Of a DNA stretch of 64,000 bases, positions 35,829 to 45,319 are shown piece by piece. This stretch comes from Zoogloea sp. (GTDB taxonomy: Bacteria; Pseudomonadota; Gammaproteobacteria; Burkholderiales; Rhodocyclaceae): positions 186,001-250,000 of the forward strand of contig NZ_JAKLLN010000001.1 of assembly GCF_023150065.1 (NCBI RefSeq). Direction: 5' to 3'. Every line of letters starts with the position of its first letter. The first letter of the stretch is position 1. The position numbers and the translations under genes are program-made. Under the pieces are notes generated by a model, which was not told the DNA's origin, did not search any database, and saw only the letters and a list, made by a program, of their open reading frames with translations.

Positions 35829-36875
35829 ATGATGGATCAACAGACAAATTCGCTTCCCGTCGCCTTCACTGGACAAGGGCGGGATTATTTCGGTATCTGG
35901 GCCGTGAATCTGCTGCTCACCGTACTGACCTTCGGCATCTACTCTGCCTGGGCCAAGGTTCGGCGGATGCACTTCTTCTACCGGCATACCCGGCTGGCCG
36001 GGGCGGCTTTCGACTACCACGGTGAGCCGCTCTCCATCCTGAAAGGGCGGACCCTGGCCTTCCTGATGTTCATGGGCTACCAGATCTCGGCGGAGGCCGA
36101 GCCCATGCTCGCCGCGCTGGTCGTCGTGGTCCTGATGGCGGTGATGCCCTGGCTGCTGCACCGCTCCCTGTGTTTCCGGATGCACAACAGCAGTTACCGG
36201 GGCCTGCGCTTCGTCTTCCGGGGCAGCGTCAGGCAGGCCTATGTGGTGTTCCTGGGCCTGCCATTGCTGATCGTCGTTTCCCTCGGCCTGGCTTTTCCCC
36301 TGTGGATCCATGCCCTCAAGGTGTATCAGTACGGCAGCAGCGGCTTCGGGCGCAGCGAATTCCAGTGCGCCCTGTCCCGGGTGGAGATCTATCGTATCTA
36401 TCTTGTCGCGGGCGTGGTCGCCATCGGGGTGACGGGCGCGATCACCCTGCTGCTGGGGCTGGGTATTGCAGAGGGCCTGTCCCTGGACGAGGGGGCGGAG
36501 GCTGTGTCCCTGATGATGGTGCTGGGTGTGGTCCTGGTGGTCGGGGCGGTGATGATGCTGTTCGTGGGGCCCTTTGTTGAGGCATCGGTACAGAACGCGG
36601 TGTGGGGCGGCCTGAGCCTCGGTCAGCACCGGTTCGTCAGCGTGGTGTCGGGCCGTCGGCTGGCTTTCATCACCGTCACCAACCTGCTGGGCATCATTTT
36701 CAGCCTGGGCCTGTACCGTCCCTTCGCCGAGCTGCGCCTGATGAAATACCGCCTGGAGAGCATCTCGATGCTGCCGGACGGTGATCTCGATGATTTCGTG
36801 GCCCGCACGGAAGCCGATCTTGCCGCGCTCGGTGAGGAGGCGGCGGAAATGTTCGACGTAGACGTGGGGCTGTAG
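35829..36875 (+). CDS. yjgN: YjgN family (DUF898) inner-membrane protein
   Basis: A 348-residue membrane protein with about six hydrophobic segments. Diagnostic repeats of the family are visible: FTGQGRDYFGIWAVNLLLTVLTFGIYSAWAKVRRMHFFYRHTRLAGAAFDYHG near the N-terminus, and GLRFVFRGSVRQAY. The C-terminus is acidic (DGDLDDFVARTEADLAALGEEAAEMFDVDVGL). Function is unknown. The gene lies 3 nt upstream of an M48 peptidase gene, an adjacency that recurs in proteobacteria, so the two products may work together in the membrane. Confidence 0.9.
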   Translation: MMDQQTNSLPVAFTGQGRDYFGIWAVNLLLTVLTFGIYSAWAKVRRMHFFYRHTRLAGAAFDYHGEPLSILKGRTLAFLMFMGYQISAEAEPMLAALVVVVLMAVMPWLLHRSLCFRMHNSSYRGLRFVFRGSVRQAYVVFLGLPLLIVVSLGLAFPLWIHALKVYQYGSSGFGRSEFQCALSRVEIYRIYLVAGVVAIGVTGAITLLLGLGIAEGLSLDEGAEAVSLMMVLGVVLVVGAVMMLFVGPFVEASVQNAVWGGLSLGQHRFVSVVSGRRLAFITVTNLLGIIFSLGLYRPFAELRLMKYRLESISMLPDGDLDDFVARTEADLAALGEEAAEMFDVDVGL

Positions 36876-36878
36876 GTC

Positions 36879-37922
36879 GTGAATTCGCCCGATCTGGAGG
36901 TGGATGCGCTGTACTTCGATGGGCGCTCGTCACGTGCGCGTGCGGTGAGACTGTCGCTCGCCGACGGTGAACTGGTCCTGCGCGGGGAGGGCCTGGAACG
37001 GCGCGAGGCGCTGAAGGCGCTGCGCCTTTCCGAGCCCCTTGGCCGCTCGCCCCGCTTGATCACCTTTCCGGATGGCGCCCACTGTGAGGTGCCCGACGAT
37101 GCCACGTTCCGGGGCTTGCTGGCGCGCAGTGGTCATCGGGATGCTTCCGTGGTGCGCTGGCAGTTTTCGCGGACGGCGGTTCTGGCGTCCCTCGTCGTGC
37201 TGGTCGCGTGCCTCGTGCTGGCCCACGAATGGTTGTTGCCGCGGCTTGCCGGGCGGGTGGCGGAGGGGGTTCCGGAGGCGCTGACGGAGCGGCTCAGCGA
37301 CGAAGCCCTGGCCATGCTGGACGTCAATGTTCTTACCCAGAGCCGTCTGCCGGCAGCCCGTCAGCAGGCCCTGACGGAGCGCGTGCTGACCCTGGCGCAG
37401 CCCGACGTGCCGACGGTGCGGCCGCAACTCGTGTTTCGCCGGGGGGGACGCATGGGCGCCAACGCCCTGGCCTTGCCCTCAGGCTTGATCGTGGTGACGG
37501 ATGAGTTGGTGGCGCTGGCCCGCAACGATGAGGAGATCCTCGGCGTGCTGGCCCATGAGATAGGCCATGTCAGCCGGCGCCACGGCCTGCGTCTGGCCAT
37601 CGAAAGCTCCGCCATCGGCCTGTTTGCGGCGTGGTACCTCGGCGATCTCAGCACCCTGATGGCGGGGGTGCCGGCGGCCTTGGCCCAGGCGCACTATTCC
37701 CGCCGCTTCGAGCGGGAGGCCGATGAGTTTGCTGCGCGGCTGATGGGGGCCAACGGGATTTCGCCGGGCGTCCTCGCCAATATCCTGGAGCGGATGGAGG
37801 CGCCGGCAGCAGCGGGGCAGGGGGGCCGCCCCGAGGGCGCGGAACCGCGTCCAGCCCCCTCCGACTACTTCTCGACCCATCCCCTGACGGAAGAGCGCAT
37901 CCGTTACCTGCGAGGGCCCTGA
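36879..37922 (+). CDS. M48 family membrane metallopeptidase
   Basis: Zinc protease of 347 residues. The N-terminal approximately 95 residues form a small soluble beta-rich domain (VDALYFDGRSSRARAVRLSLADGELVLRGEG), then one membrane segment (LASLVVLVACLVLAHEWLLP), then the M48 domain with the zinc motif HEIGHVSRRHG and third ligand Glu in RRFEREADEFAARLM. It ends with the STHPLTEERIRYL signature of the YfgC/LoiP-like group. The GTG start at 36879 is 3 nt after the yjgN stop; no ATG fits better. Likely coupled to yjgN. Confidence 0.9.
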   Translation: MNSPDLEVDALYFDGRSSRARAVRLSLADGELVLRGEGLERREALKALRLSEPLGRSPRLITFPDGAHCEVPDDATFRGLLARSGHRDASVVRWQFSRTAVLASLVVLVACLVLAHEWLLPRLAGRVAEGVPEALTERLSDEALAMLDVNVLTQSRLPAARQQALTERVLTLAQPDVPTVRPQLVFRRGGRMGANALALPSGLIVVTDELVALARNDEEILGVLAHEIGHVSRRHGLRLAIESSAIGLFAAWYLGDLSTLMAGVPAALAQAHYSRRFEREADEFAARLMGANGISPGVLANILERMEAPAAAGQGGRPEGAEPRPAPSDYFSTHPLTEERIRYLRGP

Positions 37923-37940
37923 GCGAACGGGCCTGCGGCC

Positions 37941-38975
37941 TCAGGGAGCCTGGCAGAGACGGTTGCGGCCACTCGCCTTGGCCTCATACAGCGCCTTGTC
38001 GCTGCGGGTGATCAGGTCGGCTGCCGACTCTCCGGGGCGGCGGCTGGCCAGACCGATGGAGGTCGTGATATGGGCCAGGCGCTCGCCGCTGCGGCTGTCC
38101 TTGAGCACCAGGCGCTCGATGGAAAGGCGCAGGGTCTCGGCCAGTTCGGCGGCTTGGGCGAGCGTGCCGCCGCAGAAAATCAGGGCGAACTCCTCGCCGC
38201 CGTAGCGGTACACCGACACGCCCACCCGGGCCACGTTGTTGAGCTGGGCACCCACCAGGCTCAGCACGCGATCGCCCACCGGGTGGCCGAAGCGATCATT
38301 GAACTGCTTGAAATGGTCGATATCCAGCATGGCCAGGTGGATGACGGGGGCCCGGTCGCCGTGGCCCATGAACTGCCCGAGCTCGGTGTCGAAGGCGCGG
38401 CGGTTGTAAACTCCGGTCAGTTCGTCGTGCATGGCGTTCTGGCGCAGGGCCTCCATCTCGTTGCGCAGACGCCGGATTTCGGCATTGGCCACGCTCAGGC
38501 GCTGCTCGAAGCGCGCTGTGCTCTCCTGCATGGCGGTGGAGCCCTGCAGGAGCTTTTCGACGGTGCCGAACACATCGTCGATGGAGGCACTGACGGAGGT
38601 CGGTCCGCGCAGGTCACGACTACATTCGTCGAGCAGGGAGTTGAAGGACTGGGTGCCGGAGATGGTGGCATGCAGATCCTTGCCGATCCCCTGGACCATT
38701 TTCTCCAGATCGTCCTTCATCCGTCCCAGGGCGGTCTCATGGGCGCCTGTCGGGGACACGTGGGCCTTGAAGAGGTCTTCCGCCGTGCTGACCGGAATGG
38801 TGCCGTAAGCCGCGACGATGTCGTCGATCCGCTGGTTCAGGCTGGGGTCTTCGTTGGCGACGTAGGTATACCAGAGGGCGTAATTGAGGGGCGTGACGGG
38901 GATCCCGTGCTTCACCATGATGGGGACGGCCTTGCGCAAACGCTCGGCAGCCTGCTCGACAGAACCGCTGATCAC
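37941..38975 (-). CDS. GGDEF-domain diguanylate cyclase
   Basis: A 344-residue cytoplasmic enzyme making cyclic di-GMP. The N-terminal half (about 1-150) is helical and not a recognised sensor (AAERLRKAVPIMVKHGIPVTPLNYALWYTYVA, similar in style to other proteobacterial cyclases), then a coiled coil about 152-180, then GGDEF about 183-344 with the active-site GGEEF at 259-263. The inhibitory RxxD site is absent: RVGV stands at 250-253. The GTG at 38975 is chosen because GGGAGAAG lies 5 nt upstream; no ATG precedes the conserved region suitably. Confidence 0.92.
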   Translation of the reverse strand: MISGSVEQAAERLRKAVPIMVKHGIPVTPLNYALWYTYVANEDPSLNQRIDDIVAAYGTIPVSTAEDLFKAHVSPTGAHETALGRMKDDLEKMVQGIGKDLHATISGTQSFNSLLDECSRDLRGPTSVSASIDDVFGTVEKLLQGSTAMQESTARFEQRLSVANAEIRRLRNEMEALRQNAMHDELTGVYNRRAFDTELGQFMGHGDRAPVIHLAMLDIDHFKQFNDRFGHPVGDRVLSLVGAQLNNVARVGVSVYRYGGEEFALIFCGGTLAQAAELAETLRLSIERLVLKDSRSGERLAHITTSIGLASRRPGESAADLITRSDKALYEAKASGRNRLCQAP

Positions 38976-39133
38976 AATTCTTCTCCCTGAATCGTCAACC
39001 TGCAGATGTCGTCTGCAGTGGGCTGATCTGATTATCGTGTCGGCAAGTGACGCACGCCGAGTGGGTGTTATCGGCATAAGCCGATGAAAGTTCGGCGTGT
39101 TTTGTTAAATTGTTGTGTCGACAGGAGAAACGC

Positions 39134-39157
39134 AAACGGCGCCGTAGGGCGCCGTTT
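39134..39157. terminator. Hairpin downstream of the pyrimidine operon
   Basis: Perfect 10-bp stem, AAACGGCGCC at 39134-39143 with GGCGCCGTTT at 39148-39157, loop GTAG. On the minus strand the stem ends in TTT and is followed by GCGTTTC, a plausible though imperfect terminator for pyrC' 36 nt upstream. The A/T flanks make it symmetric, so it could act on either strand. Confidence 0.65.
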
Positions 39158-39192
39158 GAGCCGGGAGCGGAAGGCGATCTTCCGGGGGTGGG

Positions 39193-40470
39193 TCAGGCCT
39201 CGTACATCACCGTGCCTTCGACCAGGGTGCAACGCACCCGACCCGGCAGTTCCAGGCCCAGGAAGGGCGTGTTCTTGCCTTGACTCTTGAGCATGCCGCG
39301 GGTGATCTGCTGGTGGCAGTCCGGATCGAAGATGCAGATGTCGGCCCGGGCGCCCACTGACAGGTGACCACCCTTGGCGATACCGGCAATCTTTGCCGCT
39401 TCCGACGTGACCCGGGCGAGGGCGTCGATCAGTGCCAGCTTGTGCTCTGCTGCCCACTTCAGGGTCAGGGGCAGGAGCAGCTCGAGGCCGGTGGTGCCAG
39501 GCTCCGATTCGCTGAAGGGGGCCTGCTTGGCGTCGTCATCCACCGGGGTGTGGTCGGAGCAGATGGCGTTGATGCGCCCGTCGGCCAGGGCCTTCGACAG
39601 GGCGATGCGGTCGCGCTGGCTGCGCAGGGGCGGGATGACGTGGCAGTGGGGGTTGAAGTAGCCGATGTCCATGTCGCACAGGTGCAGATGGTGGGCGGCC
39701 ACATCGCAGGTCACGTCCACGCCGTCCTTGCGGGCCTGCTCAATCAGATCGAGGCTCTCGGCACAGGACACGCGGGTGATGTGCAGGCGCGCACCGGTCT
39801 GGCGGGCGAGGCGCAGATAGGTGTACAGGGCGATGATCTCGGCGCTGGCCGGGAGCCCGGGCAGGCCCAGTCGGGACGCCACCTCGCCGTCGTGGGCCAC
39901 GCCGCCCCGGGCCAGGTAGGGATCGATGGGTTGCAGCCAGATGCGGAAGCCGAAGGTGGCGGCGTAGAGCATTGCCCGGGACAGTACCCGGGTGTCGAGG
40001 ATGGGCGTATTGGCCTGACTGAAGGCCACACAGCCGGCCTCCACCAGCTCGGCCATTTCGGAGAGCTGCTCGCCCTTGAGGCCGATGGTCAGGGCGCCGA
40101 CGGGGTAGACGTGGGCCCGGTTGAGCTTCTTGGCGCGGTAGCACAGCATCTCCACCAGGCCGGGCTCGTCCAGCACCGGGTCGGTGTCGGGGGGGATGGC
40201 CAGGCTGGTGATGCCGCCGGCCATGGCTGCGTCCATCTCGGATTCGAGGGTGGCCTTGTACTCGAAGCCCGGTTCGCGTAGGCGGGCGGCCAGGTCGATG
40301 AGGCCGGGGGCCACCACCAGGCCGCTGGCGTCGAGAGTGCGGGCGGCCGTGAAGCCGGCAGGGGCGGAGCCCACGCCGACAATCTTGCCGTCGGCGATGA
40401 AGAGGTCGTGCTGGGCGTCGATCTTGTTGGCCGGGTCGATGAGCCGGCCGTTCTGGATATGGATGTTCAT
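39193..40470 (-). CDS. pyrC': Non-catalytic dihydroorotase homologue PyrC' (aspartate carbamoyltransferase partner)
   Basis: Amidohydrolase-fold protein of 425 residues. The metal-binding HxH motif of dihydroorotases (DLHVHLREPG) is here DLAARLREPG, residues 59-68: both His are lost (Ala61, Arg63). This marks the inactive PyrC' type that in Pseudomonas forms a structural dodecamer with PyrB and is needed for ATCase assembly. Start at 40470 gives MNIHIQNGRLIDPAN, the family N-terminus. It follows pyrB by 20 nt. A catalytic dihydroorotase must be encoded elsewhere. Confidence 0.92.
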   Translation of the reverse strand: MNIHIQNGRLIDPANKIDAQHDLFIADGKIVGVGSAPAGFTAARTLDASGLVVAPGLIDLAARLREPGFEYKATLESEMDAAMAGGITSLAIPPDTDPVLDEPGLVEMLCYRAKKLNRAHVYPVGALTIGLKGEQLSEMAELVEAGCVAFSQANTPILDTRVLSRAMLYAATFGFRIWLQPIDPYLARGGVAHDGEVASRLGLPGLPASAEIIALYTYLRLARQTGARLHITRVSCAESLDLIEQARKDGVDVTCDVAAHHLHLCDMDIGYFNPHCHVIPPLRSQRDRIALSKALADGRINAICSDHTPVDDDAKQAPFSESEPGTTGLELLLPLTLKWAAEHKLALIDALARVTSEAAKIAGIAKGGHLSVGARADICIFDPDCHQQITRGMLKSQGKNTPFLGLELPGRVRCTLVEGTVMYEA

Positions 40471-40490
40471 CGTCAGAAACCTGTGTGTGC

Positions 40491-41453
40491 TCAGTGGCTG
40501 CCGCCCAGCATGCTCATCACGGCCATGCGGACCGCGATGCCGAAGGTGACCTGGGGCAGGATCACGGCCTGGCCGCCGTCGGCCACGGCGGAGTCGATCT
40601 CGACGCCCCGGTTCATGGGGCCCGGGTGCATCACGATGGCGTCGGGCTTGGCCAGGGCCAGCTTGTCGGCGGTGAGGCCCCACACCTTGAAGAATTCCTG
40701 GGGGCTGGGCAGCAGGGCGCCGTTCATGCGTTCGTTCTGCAGGCGCAGCATCATCACCACGTCGACGCCCTTGAGGCCTTCTTCCATGGTGGCGCAATAG
40801 CGCACACCCATCTTCTCCACGTCGGTGGGGAGCAGGGTGCGGGGGCCGATCACGCGCACTTCGGGCACGCCCAGGGTGGTCAGCGCGGCGATCTGGGAGC
40901 GGGCCACCCGGGAGTGGAGCACGTCGCCGACGATGGCCACCGTGAGGTTGTGGAACTCTTTCTTGTAGTGACGGATGGTGTACATGTCGAGCAGCCCCTG
41001 GGTGGGGTGGGCATGACGTCCGTCGCCGGCGTTGACCACGTGGATGTGGTCACGACCGGTGTTTTCCAGGTGCTGGGCGATCAGGTGCGGGGCGCCGCTG
41101 GATTCGTGGCGCACCACGAACATGTCGGCGTGCATGGCGCACAGGTTGTCCACGGTGTCGAGCAGGGTCTCGCCCTTCTTGGTGGACGAGGTGGCGACGT
41201 TGAGGTTGATCACGTCGGCCGACAGGCGCTTGGCGGCGATCTCGAAGGTGGTGCGGGTGCGGGTGCTGTTCTCGAAGAACAGGTTGAACACGCTTTTGCC
41301 GCGCAGGAGAGGCAGCTTCTTGACCTCGCGCTCGGCCACTTCGGTGAAGGGCGCGGCGGTATCGAGGATCTGGTTGATGATGGCGCGGGGCAGACCATCA
41401 AGGGTCAGCAGATGCTGCAGCTCGCCGTGCTTGTTGAGTTGGGGATTACGCAT
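40491..41453 (-). CDS. pyrB: Aspartate carbamoyltransferase catalytic subunit
   Basis: First committed step of pyrimidine synthesis. The 320-residue protein has the carbamoyl-phosphate loop [13 protein letters not shown], the [12 protein letters not shown] segment and the [12 protein letters not shown] motif. No pyrI regulatory-subunit gene is present; the partner is the adjacent PyrC'. Its start overlaps the end of pyrR by 8 nt. Confidence 0.96.
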   Translation of the reverse strand: MRNPQLNKHGELQHLLTLDGLPRAIINQILDTAAPFTEVAEREVKKLPLLRGKSVFNLFFENSTRTRTTFEIAAKRLSADVINLNVATSSTKKGETLLDTVDNLCAMHADMFVVRHESSGAPHLIAQHLENTGRDHIHVVNAGDGRHAHPTQGLLDMYTIRHYKKEFHNLTVAIVGDVLHSRVARSQIAALTTLGVPEVRVIGPRTLLPTDVEKMGVRYCATMEEGLKGVDVVMMLRLQNERMNGALLPSPQEFFKVWGLTADKLALAKPDAIVMHPGPMNRGVEIDSAVADGGQAVILPQVTFGIAVRMAVMSMLGGSH

Positions 41454-41946
41454 GGATCAGCCTCATGGTGAGGGCGCCGGTGGCGTCACGCTCAAGTTGG
41501 AGGTTTTGCCCGGCGGGAAGGGGCGCGGGCAGGGTGAGGGCACAGAAACTGGGGCCGATGGGCAGCTCGCGGCCACCCCGGTCAATGAGTACGGCCAGAT
41601 CGACCCGGGCGGGGCGGCCATAGTCGAAGAGCTCGTTGAGGGCGGCGCGGGTGGTGCGGCCGGTGTACAGCACGTCGTCGACGATGACGATATGGGCGTC
41701 TTCCACGTCGAAGGGGATCTTCGAGCCCTGGGGCTGGGGGTGCAGGCCCTTGGCGGCGTAATCGTCCCGGTAGAAGCTGACGTCGATGCTGCCGAGGGGC
41801 TGGGACAAGCCCAGCAGGGCATGCAGGCGCTCCGCCAGCCAGACTCCGCCGGTGTGGATGCCGACCAGGCAGGTGTCGGCAGTGACCTTGGGGCGCATCG
41901 CCTCGGCGAGGGTGGCGATGAGCTGTTCGGCTTCAGGAAGATGCAT
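41446..41946 (-). CDS. pyrR: Pyrimidine operon regulator/uracil phosphoribosyltransferase PyrR
   Basis: Phosphoribosyltransferase-fold protein, 166 residues, with the PRPP loop [17 protein letters not shown] and the family end RLI. In Pseudomonas-type operons PyrR acts upstream of pyrB, though its RNA-binding target is less clear than in Bacillus. Here it precedes pyrB with an 8-nt overlap. No anti-antiterminator-like leader is evident, and the start at 41946 ([17 protein letters not shown]) lies inside the 3' end of ruvX. Confidence 0.94.
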   Translation of the reverse strand: MHLPEAEQLIATLAEAMRPKVTADTCLVGIHTGGVWLAERLHALLGLSQPLGSIDVSFYRDDYAAKGLHPQPQGSKIPFDVEDAHIVIVDDVLYTGRTTRAALNELFDYGRPARVDLAVLIDRGGRELPIGPSFCALTLPAPLPAGQNLQLERDATGALTMRLIHA

Positions 41947-42361
41947 GGCGGGCGCTTTCAAGGTACTGGAGCAGGATGATCTGGGCGGCGGCGGAGTCGA
42001 GCCGGGGCTTTTGCTTGCGCCAGCCCTGGTGGCCGGCCTCGCTGAGGCGTTCTTCCGCCTCGGCCGATGACAGCCGCTCGTCCACGAGGGTGACGGGCAG
42101 CCCATAACGGCCATGGAGCTGGTTGGCGAAGCGACGGCAGCGTACGGTCATGGCGTGTTCGCTGCCGTCCATGTGGGTGGGCAGGCCCACCACCAGGGCG
42201 GCCGGCTTCCATTCGGCGAGGAGCGCCTCGATGGCCGCGAAGCGTGCTGCGTTGGCTTCTTCGGAAATCACAGAGAGGGGGTGGGCGTGGCCTGTTTCCG
42301 TTTCACCCACGGCCACGCCGATGCGGGCGAGGCCGAAATCGAAGCCGAGGACGGTTCCCAC
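41933..42361 (-). CDS. ruvX: Putative pre-16S rRNA nuclease YqgF (RuvX)
   Basis: RNase H-like nuclease that completes 16S rRNA 5'-end processing and is also described as a Holliday-junction resolvase homologue. The 142-residue protein has [17 protein letters not shown] with the first catalytic Asp, [11 protein letters not shown], and [14 protein letters not shown] with the catalytic Glu, plus a final Asp in [11 protein letters not shown]. The GTG start is directly adjacent to the algH stop, and its 3' end overlaps pyrR by 14 nt. Confidence 0.93.
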   Translation of the reverse strand: MGTVLGFDFGLARIGVAVGETETGHAHPLSVISEEANAARFAAIEALLAEWKPAALVVGLPTHMDGSEHAMTVRCRRFANQLHGRYGLPVTLVDERLSSAEAEERLSEAGHQGWRKQKPRLDSAAAQIILLQYLESARHASS

Positions 42362-42928
42362 TCAGGCGTGTCCGGCCACGTCCGAGAGCTTGGCGAAGTC
42401 GACGCCAAGGAGCTGCATGGCGGCGGCCAGGCGCTCTTCGGACGGCAGGTCGAAAACGATGGACAGATCGGCGGGCACGGTGAGCCAGGCGTTCTGGGCC
42501 AGTTCGTGCTCGAGCTGGCCGGCTGACCAGCCGGCGTAGCCGAGGGCCACCAGCACTTCGCCGGGCTCGCCTTCGGTGGCCAGGGACTGGAGCACATCGC
42601 GGGAACTGGTCAGGCCGACGGTGTCGCTGACCTTGAGGGTCGAGTGCCACTTGCCCGCCGGGCGGTGCAGCACGAAGCCCCGGTCGGACTGGACCGGGCC
42701 GCCGAAATACACGGGCAGATCGGCAAACTCGTGGTGTTCCAGGGGGATGTCGATGCGCTCGAACAGGCTCGCCAGGCGCATGTCGGTCGGGCGATTGACG
42801 ATCACCCCCATGGCGCCGTTCTCGTTGTGTTCGGCGATGTAGGTGAGGGTGCGCGAAAAGTTCGGATCGGCCATGGCGGGCATGGCGATCAGGAAATGAT
42901 CGGTAAGGTTGATGGTCGTCGTAATCAC
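42362..42928 (-). CDS. AlgH/YqgE family (UPF0301, DUF179) protein
   Basis: A 188-residue cytoplasmic protein, recognised by [40 protein letters not shown], the [15 protein letters not shown] motif and [24 protein letters not shown]. It is linked by name to alginate regulation in Pseudomonas, but its biochemical role is unproven. The GTG (42928) is the best start. It heads the algH-ruvX-pyrR-pyrB-pyrC' operon, the same order as in Pseudomonas aeruginosa, and is divergent from the photolyase gene. Confidence 0.92.
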   Translation of the reverse strand: MITTTINLTDHFLIAMPAMADPNFSRTLTYIAEHNENGAMGVIVNRPTDMRLASLFERIDIPLEHHEFADLPVYFGGPVQSDRGFVLHRPAGKWHSTLKVSDTVGLTSSRDVLQSLATEGEPGEVLVALGYAGWSAGQLEHELAQNAWLTVPADLSIVFDLPSEERLAAAMQLLGVDFAKLSDVAGHA

Positions 42929-43020
42929 GGGCGCTATTTTAAGCCGAGGTGCCCGATTGTAGCGGCAACTTTTGGGGCATGCTTGCGTCCATTGCTTCCC
43001 TGCCCATCGACCTGCCGTCC

Positions 43021-44466
43021 ATGTCCTCTGCCCTTGTCTGGTTTCGTCGCGACCTGCGCGACTTCGATCATGCCGCCCTCTACCACGCCCTGAAAAATTA
43101 CCAGCGGGTATTCTGCGCCTTCGTCTTCGATCGGGAGATTCTCGACGTCCTGCCGAGCCGCCGGGACCGGCGGGTGGAGTTCATCCTCGGCTGTGTGGCT
43201 GAGCTGGATGCGGCGCTCCGGGCCCGGGGCGGCGGCCTGATTGTGCGTCACGCCCGGGCGCGGGATGCCATCCCGGCCCTGGCCGAACACCTTGGTGTGG
43301 ATGCGGTGCTGGCCAATCGGGACTATGAGCCCGCGGCCATCGCCCGGGACAGCGATGTGGCTGAGCGCCTGCGCCTGCTGGGCGTCAGCTTCGCCGATTT
43401 CAAGGATCAGGTGATCTTCGAGAAGAGCGAGGTGCTGACCCAGGGGGCTTCGCCCTTTTCGGTGTTTACCCCTTACAAGCGCATCTGGCTGAAGACGCTC
43501 ACCGATTTTCACCTCAAGGCCTATCCGGTACACAAATACGCCGAACGTCTGGCACCCCCTCCCGAGGGCGAGCGCCTGCCGGATCTGGGCGAGTTGGGTT
43601 TCGAGGCGAGCAATCTGGGCGAACTCGGCATCACGCCGGGCATGGCGGGTGGGCGCCAGCTGTTCGAGGCCTTCCTCAAGCGCATCGGGCGCTACAAGGC
43701 CAGGCGGGATTTTCCGGCGGTGAAGGGCGTGTCCTACCTGTCGGTGCACCTGCGTTTCGGTACCGTGTCGATCCGTGAACTGGCCCGGGCCGCCCGGGAT
43801 GCCGGTGGCGAGGGGGCGGACACCTGGCTGTCGGAGCTGGTGTGGCGGGACTTCTATTTTCAGATCCTGTGGCACCACCCGCGGGTGGTGGGGGCGAGCT
43901 TCCGGCCCGAGTACGACCGGGTGGCCTGGGATGCCGACCCGGAACTGTTTGCCGCCTGGTGTGAGGGGCGCACGGGCTACCCCATCGTCGATGCGGCGAT
44001 GCGCCAGATCAACCACAGCGGCTACATGCACAACCGCCTGCGCATGATCGTCGCGTCCTTCCTGACGAAGGACCTGGGCATCGACTGGCGCGCCGGCGAG
44101 GCTTATTTTGCCGAGCACCTGAATGACTTCGATCTGGCGGCCAACAATGGTGGCTGGCAGTGGGCGGCCTCCACTGGCTGTGATGCGCAGCCTTACTTCC
44201 GCATCTTCAACCCGGTGACCCAGTCGGAGAAGTTCGACCCCGACGGCACCTTCATCCGGCGCTATCTGCCGGAGCTGGCGCGGGTGCCCGACAAATACCT
44301 CCACGCCCCGTGGACCCTGCCGCCCATCGACCAGAAGCTTGCCGGCTGTGTGATCGGCACCGACTATCCGGCACCGGTTGTCGATCATGCCCGGGCCCGG
44401 GAGCGCACCCTGGCCCGGTTCGGGGTGGTCAAGGGGGCGGCGGTGGAGTCGGCCGAGGAGGCCTGA
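43021..44466 (+). CDS. phrB: Deoxyribodipyrimidine photolyase, class I
   Basis: Light-driven repair of UV pyrimidine dimers, with FAD and an antenna cofactor. The 481-residue protein has the N-terminal photolyase domain ([30 protein letters not shown]-type strand), and the C-terminal FAD domain with [42 protein letters not shown] and [18 protein letters not shown]. The start at 43021 begins just before the conserved domain; an in-frame ATG at 42979 is possible and neither has a good ribosome site. Convergent with the methyltransferase gene. Confidence 0.93.
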   Translation: MSSALVWFRRDLRDFDHAALYHALKNYQRVFCAFVFDREILDVLPSRRDRRVEFILGCVAELDAALRARGGGLIVRHARARDAIPALAEHLGVDAVLANRDYEPAAIARDSDVAERLRLLGVSFADFKDQVIFEKSEVLTQGASPFSVFTPYKRIWLKTLTDFHLKAYPVHKYAERLAPPPEGERLPDLGELGFEASNLGELGITPGMAGGRQLFEAFLKRIGRYKARRDFPAVKGVSYLSVHLRFGTVSIRELARAARDAGGEGADTWLSELVWRDFYFQILWHHPRVVGASFRPEYDRVAWDADPELFAAWCEGRTGYPIVDAAMRQINHSGYMHNRLRMIVASFLTKDLGIDWRAGEAYFAEHLNDFDLAANNGGWQWAASTGCDAQPYFRIFNPVTQSEKFDPDGTFIRRYLPELARVPDKYLHAPWTLPPIDQKLAGCVIGTDYPAPVVDHARARERTLARFGVVKGAAVESAEEA

Positions 44467-44467
44467 G

Positions 44468-45319
44468 TCAGTCGCGCTGCGCAGTGGCGATCAGCACGCT
44501 GCCCCCCACGGTGTAGCCATCTCCCTCCCGGTGGGAGGCGAGTTCGGTGGCGACCTCCTCGCGCAGCCGGGCCTGGGTGGCTTCCGGGAGTCGTGACAGG
44601 GCTTCGGCGGCTCCCCCGGCCAGATCCAGAAAGGCCTGCCAGTAGTCGTCGGCGCAGGCAAAGCGGCAGGTGAAGGCATGGGGCTCCAGCTTTACCCCGT
44701 TGAAGCCTGCTGCCTGCAGTAGCGGGTTCAGCGCCTCTGCCGTACCCAGGCGGAACACCGACGGGCGCGGCACCTTGGGGGCCGGCAGCAGCCGGGCGAT
44801 GCAGTCCTGGGCACGGGCGATCAGCGGCACGTCCTCCCTGGGACTCCACACCGACAGGGCGATGCGCCCGCCTGGCCGGAGCACCCGGTGCAGCTCGCTC
44901 AGGGCCCTGGCTGGGTCGGGAAAGATGAACAGGCCCAGACCGAGGAGGGCGGCATCGAAGCTGCCGTCGGCAAAGGCCAGGTGTTCCGCGTCGCAGGCCG
45001 TGGCGAGGAGATCGGGCAGGCCTTCCTGGGTGGCGCGCTGCAGCCCTTCGGCCAGCATGGCCTCGGCAATGTCGCTGGCCAGCACCCAGCCGTCGGGCAA
45101 CACCCGGCGGGCGGCGTCCCGGGCCAGCAGGCCGGGGCCGGCGGCCAGATCGAGGACATGCTCGCCAGGGGCCAGCGCTGCAGCGTCGAGAAGGGCAGCC
45201 TGCAGGCTGGCCCGCAGGGGGGCGCCGTCGGCATAGCGGGCGGCGATGCGGTTGAAACCGCTGCGCTCCAGGGACTTGAAGCGGCGGGCGTCGAAGCCTT
45301 CGGGGGTGTGGGTGGTCAT
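44468..45319 (-). CDS. Class I SAM-dependent methyltransferase
   Basis: A 283-residue Rossmann-fold methyltransferase with motif I VLDLAAGPGLLARD near 54-67, an acidic end to strand 2 (LASDIAEAML), CDAEHLAFADGSFDAALLGLGLFIFPDPARALSELHRVLRPGGRIALSVW. The overall pattern is UbiE/menaquinone- or Methyltransf_11-like. The substrate is unknown. The start overlaps the yqiA stop (ATGA), making it the last gene of the uppP-hydrolase-yqiA-methyltransferase unit. Confidence 0.85.
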   Translation of the reverse strand: MTTHTPEGFDARRFKSLERSGFNRIAARYADGAPLRASLQAALLDAAALAPGEHVLDLAAGPGLLARDAARRVLPDGWVLASDIAEAMLAEGLQRATQEGLPDLLATACDAEHLAFADGSFDAALLGLGLFIFPDPARALSELHRVLRPGGRIALSVWSPREDVPLIARAQDCIARLLPAPKVPRPSVFRLGTAEALNPLLQAAGFNGVKLEPHAFTCRFACADDYWQAFLDLAGGAAEALSRLPEATQARLREEVATELASHREGDGYTVGGSVLIATAQRD

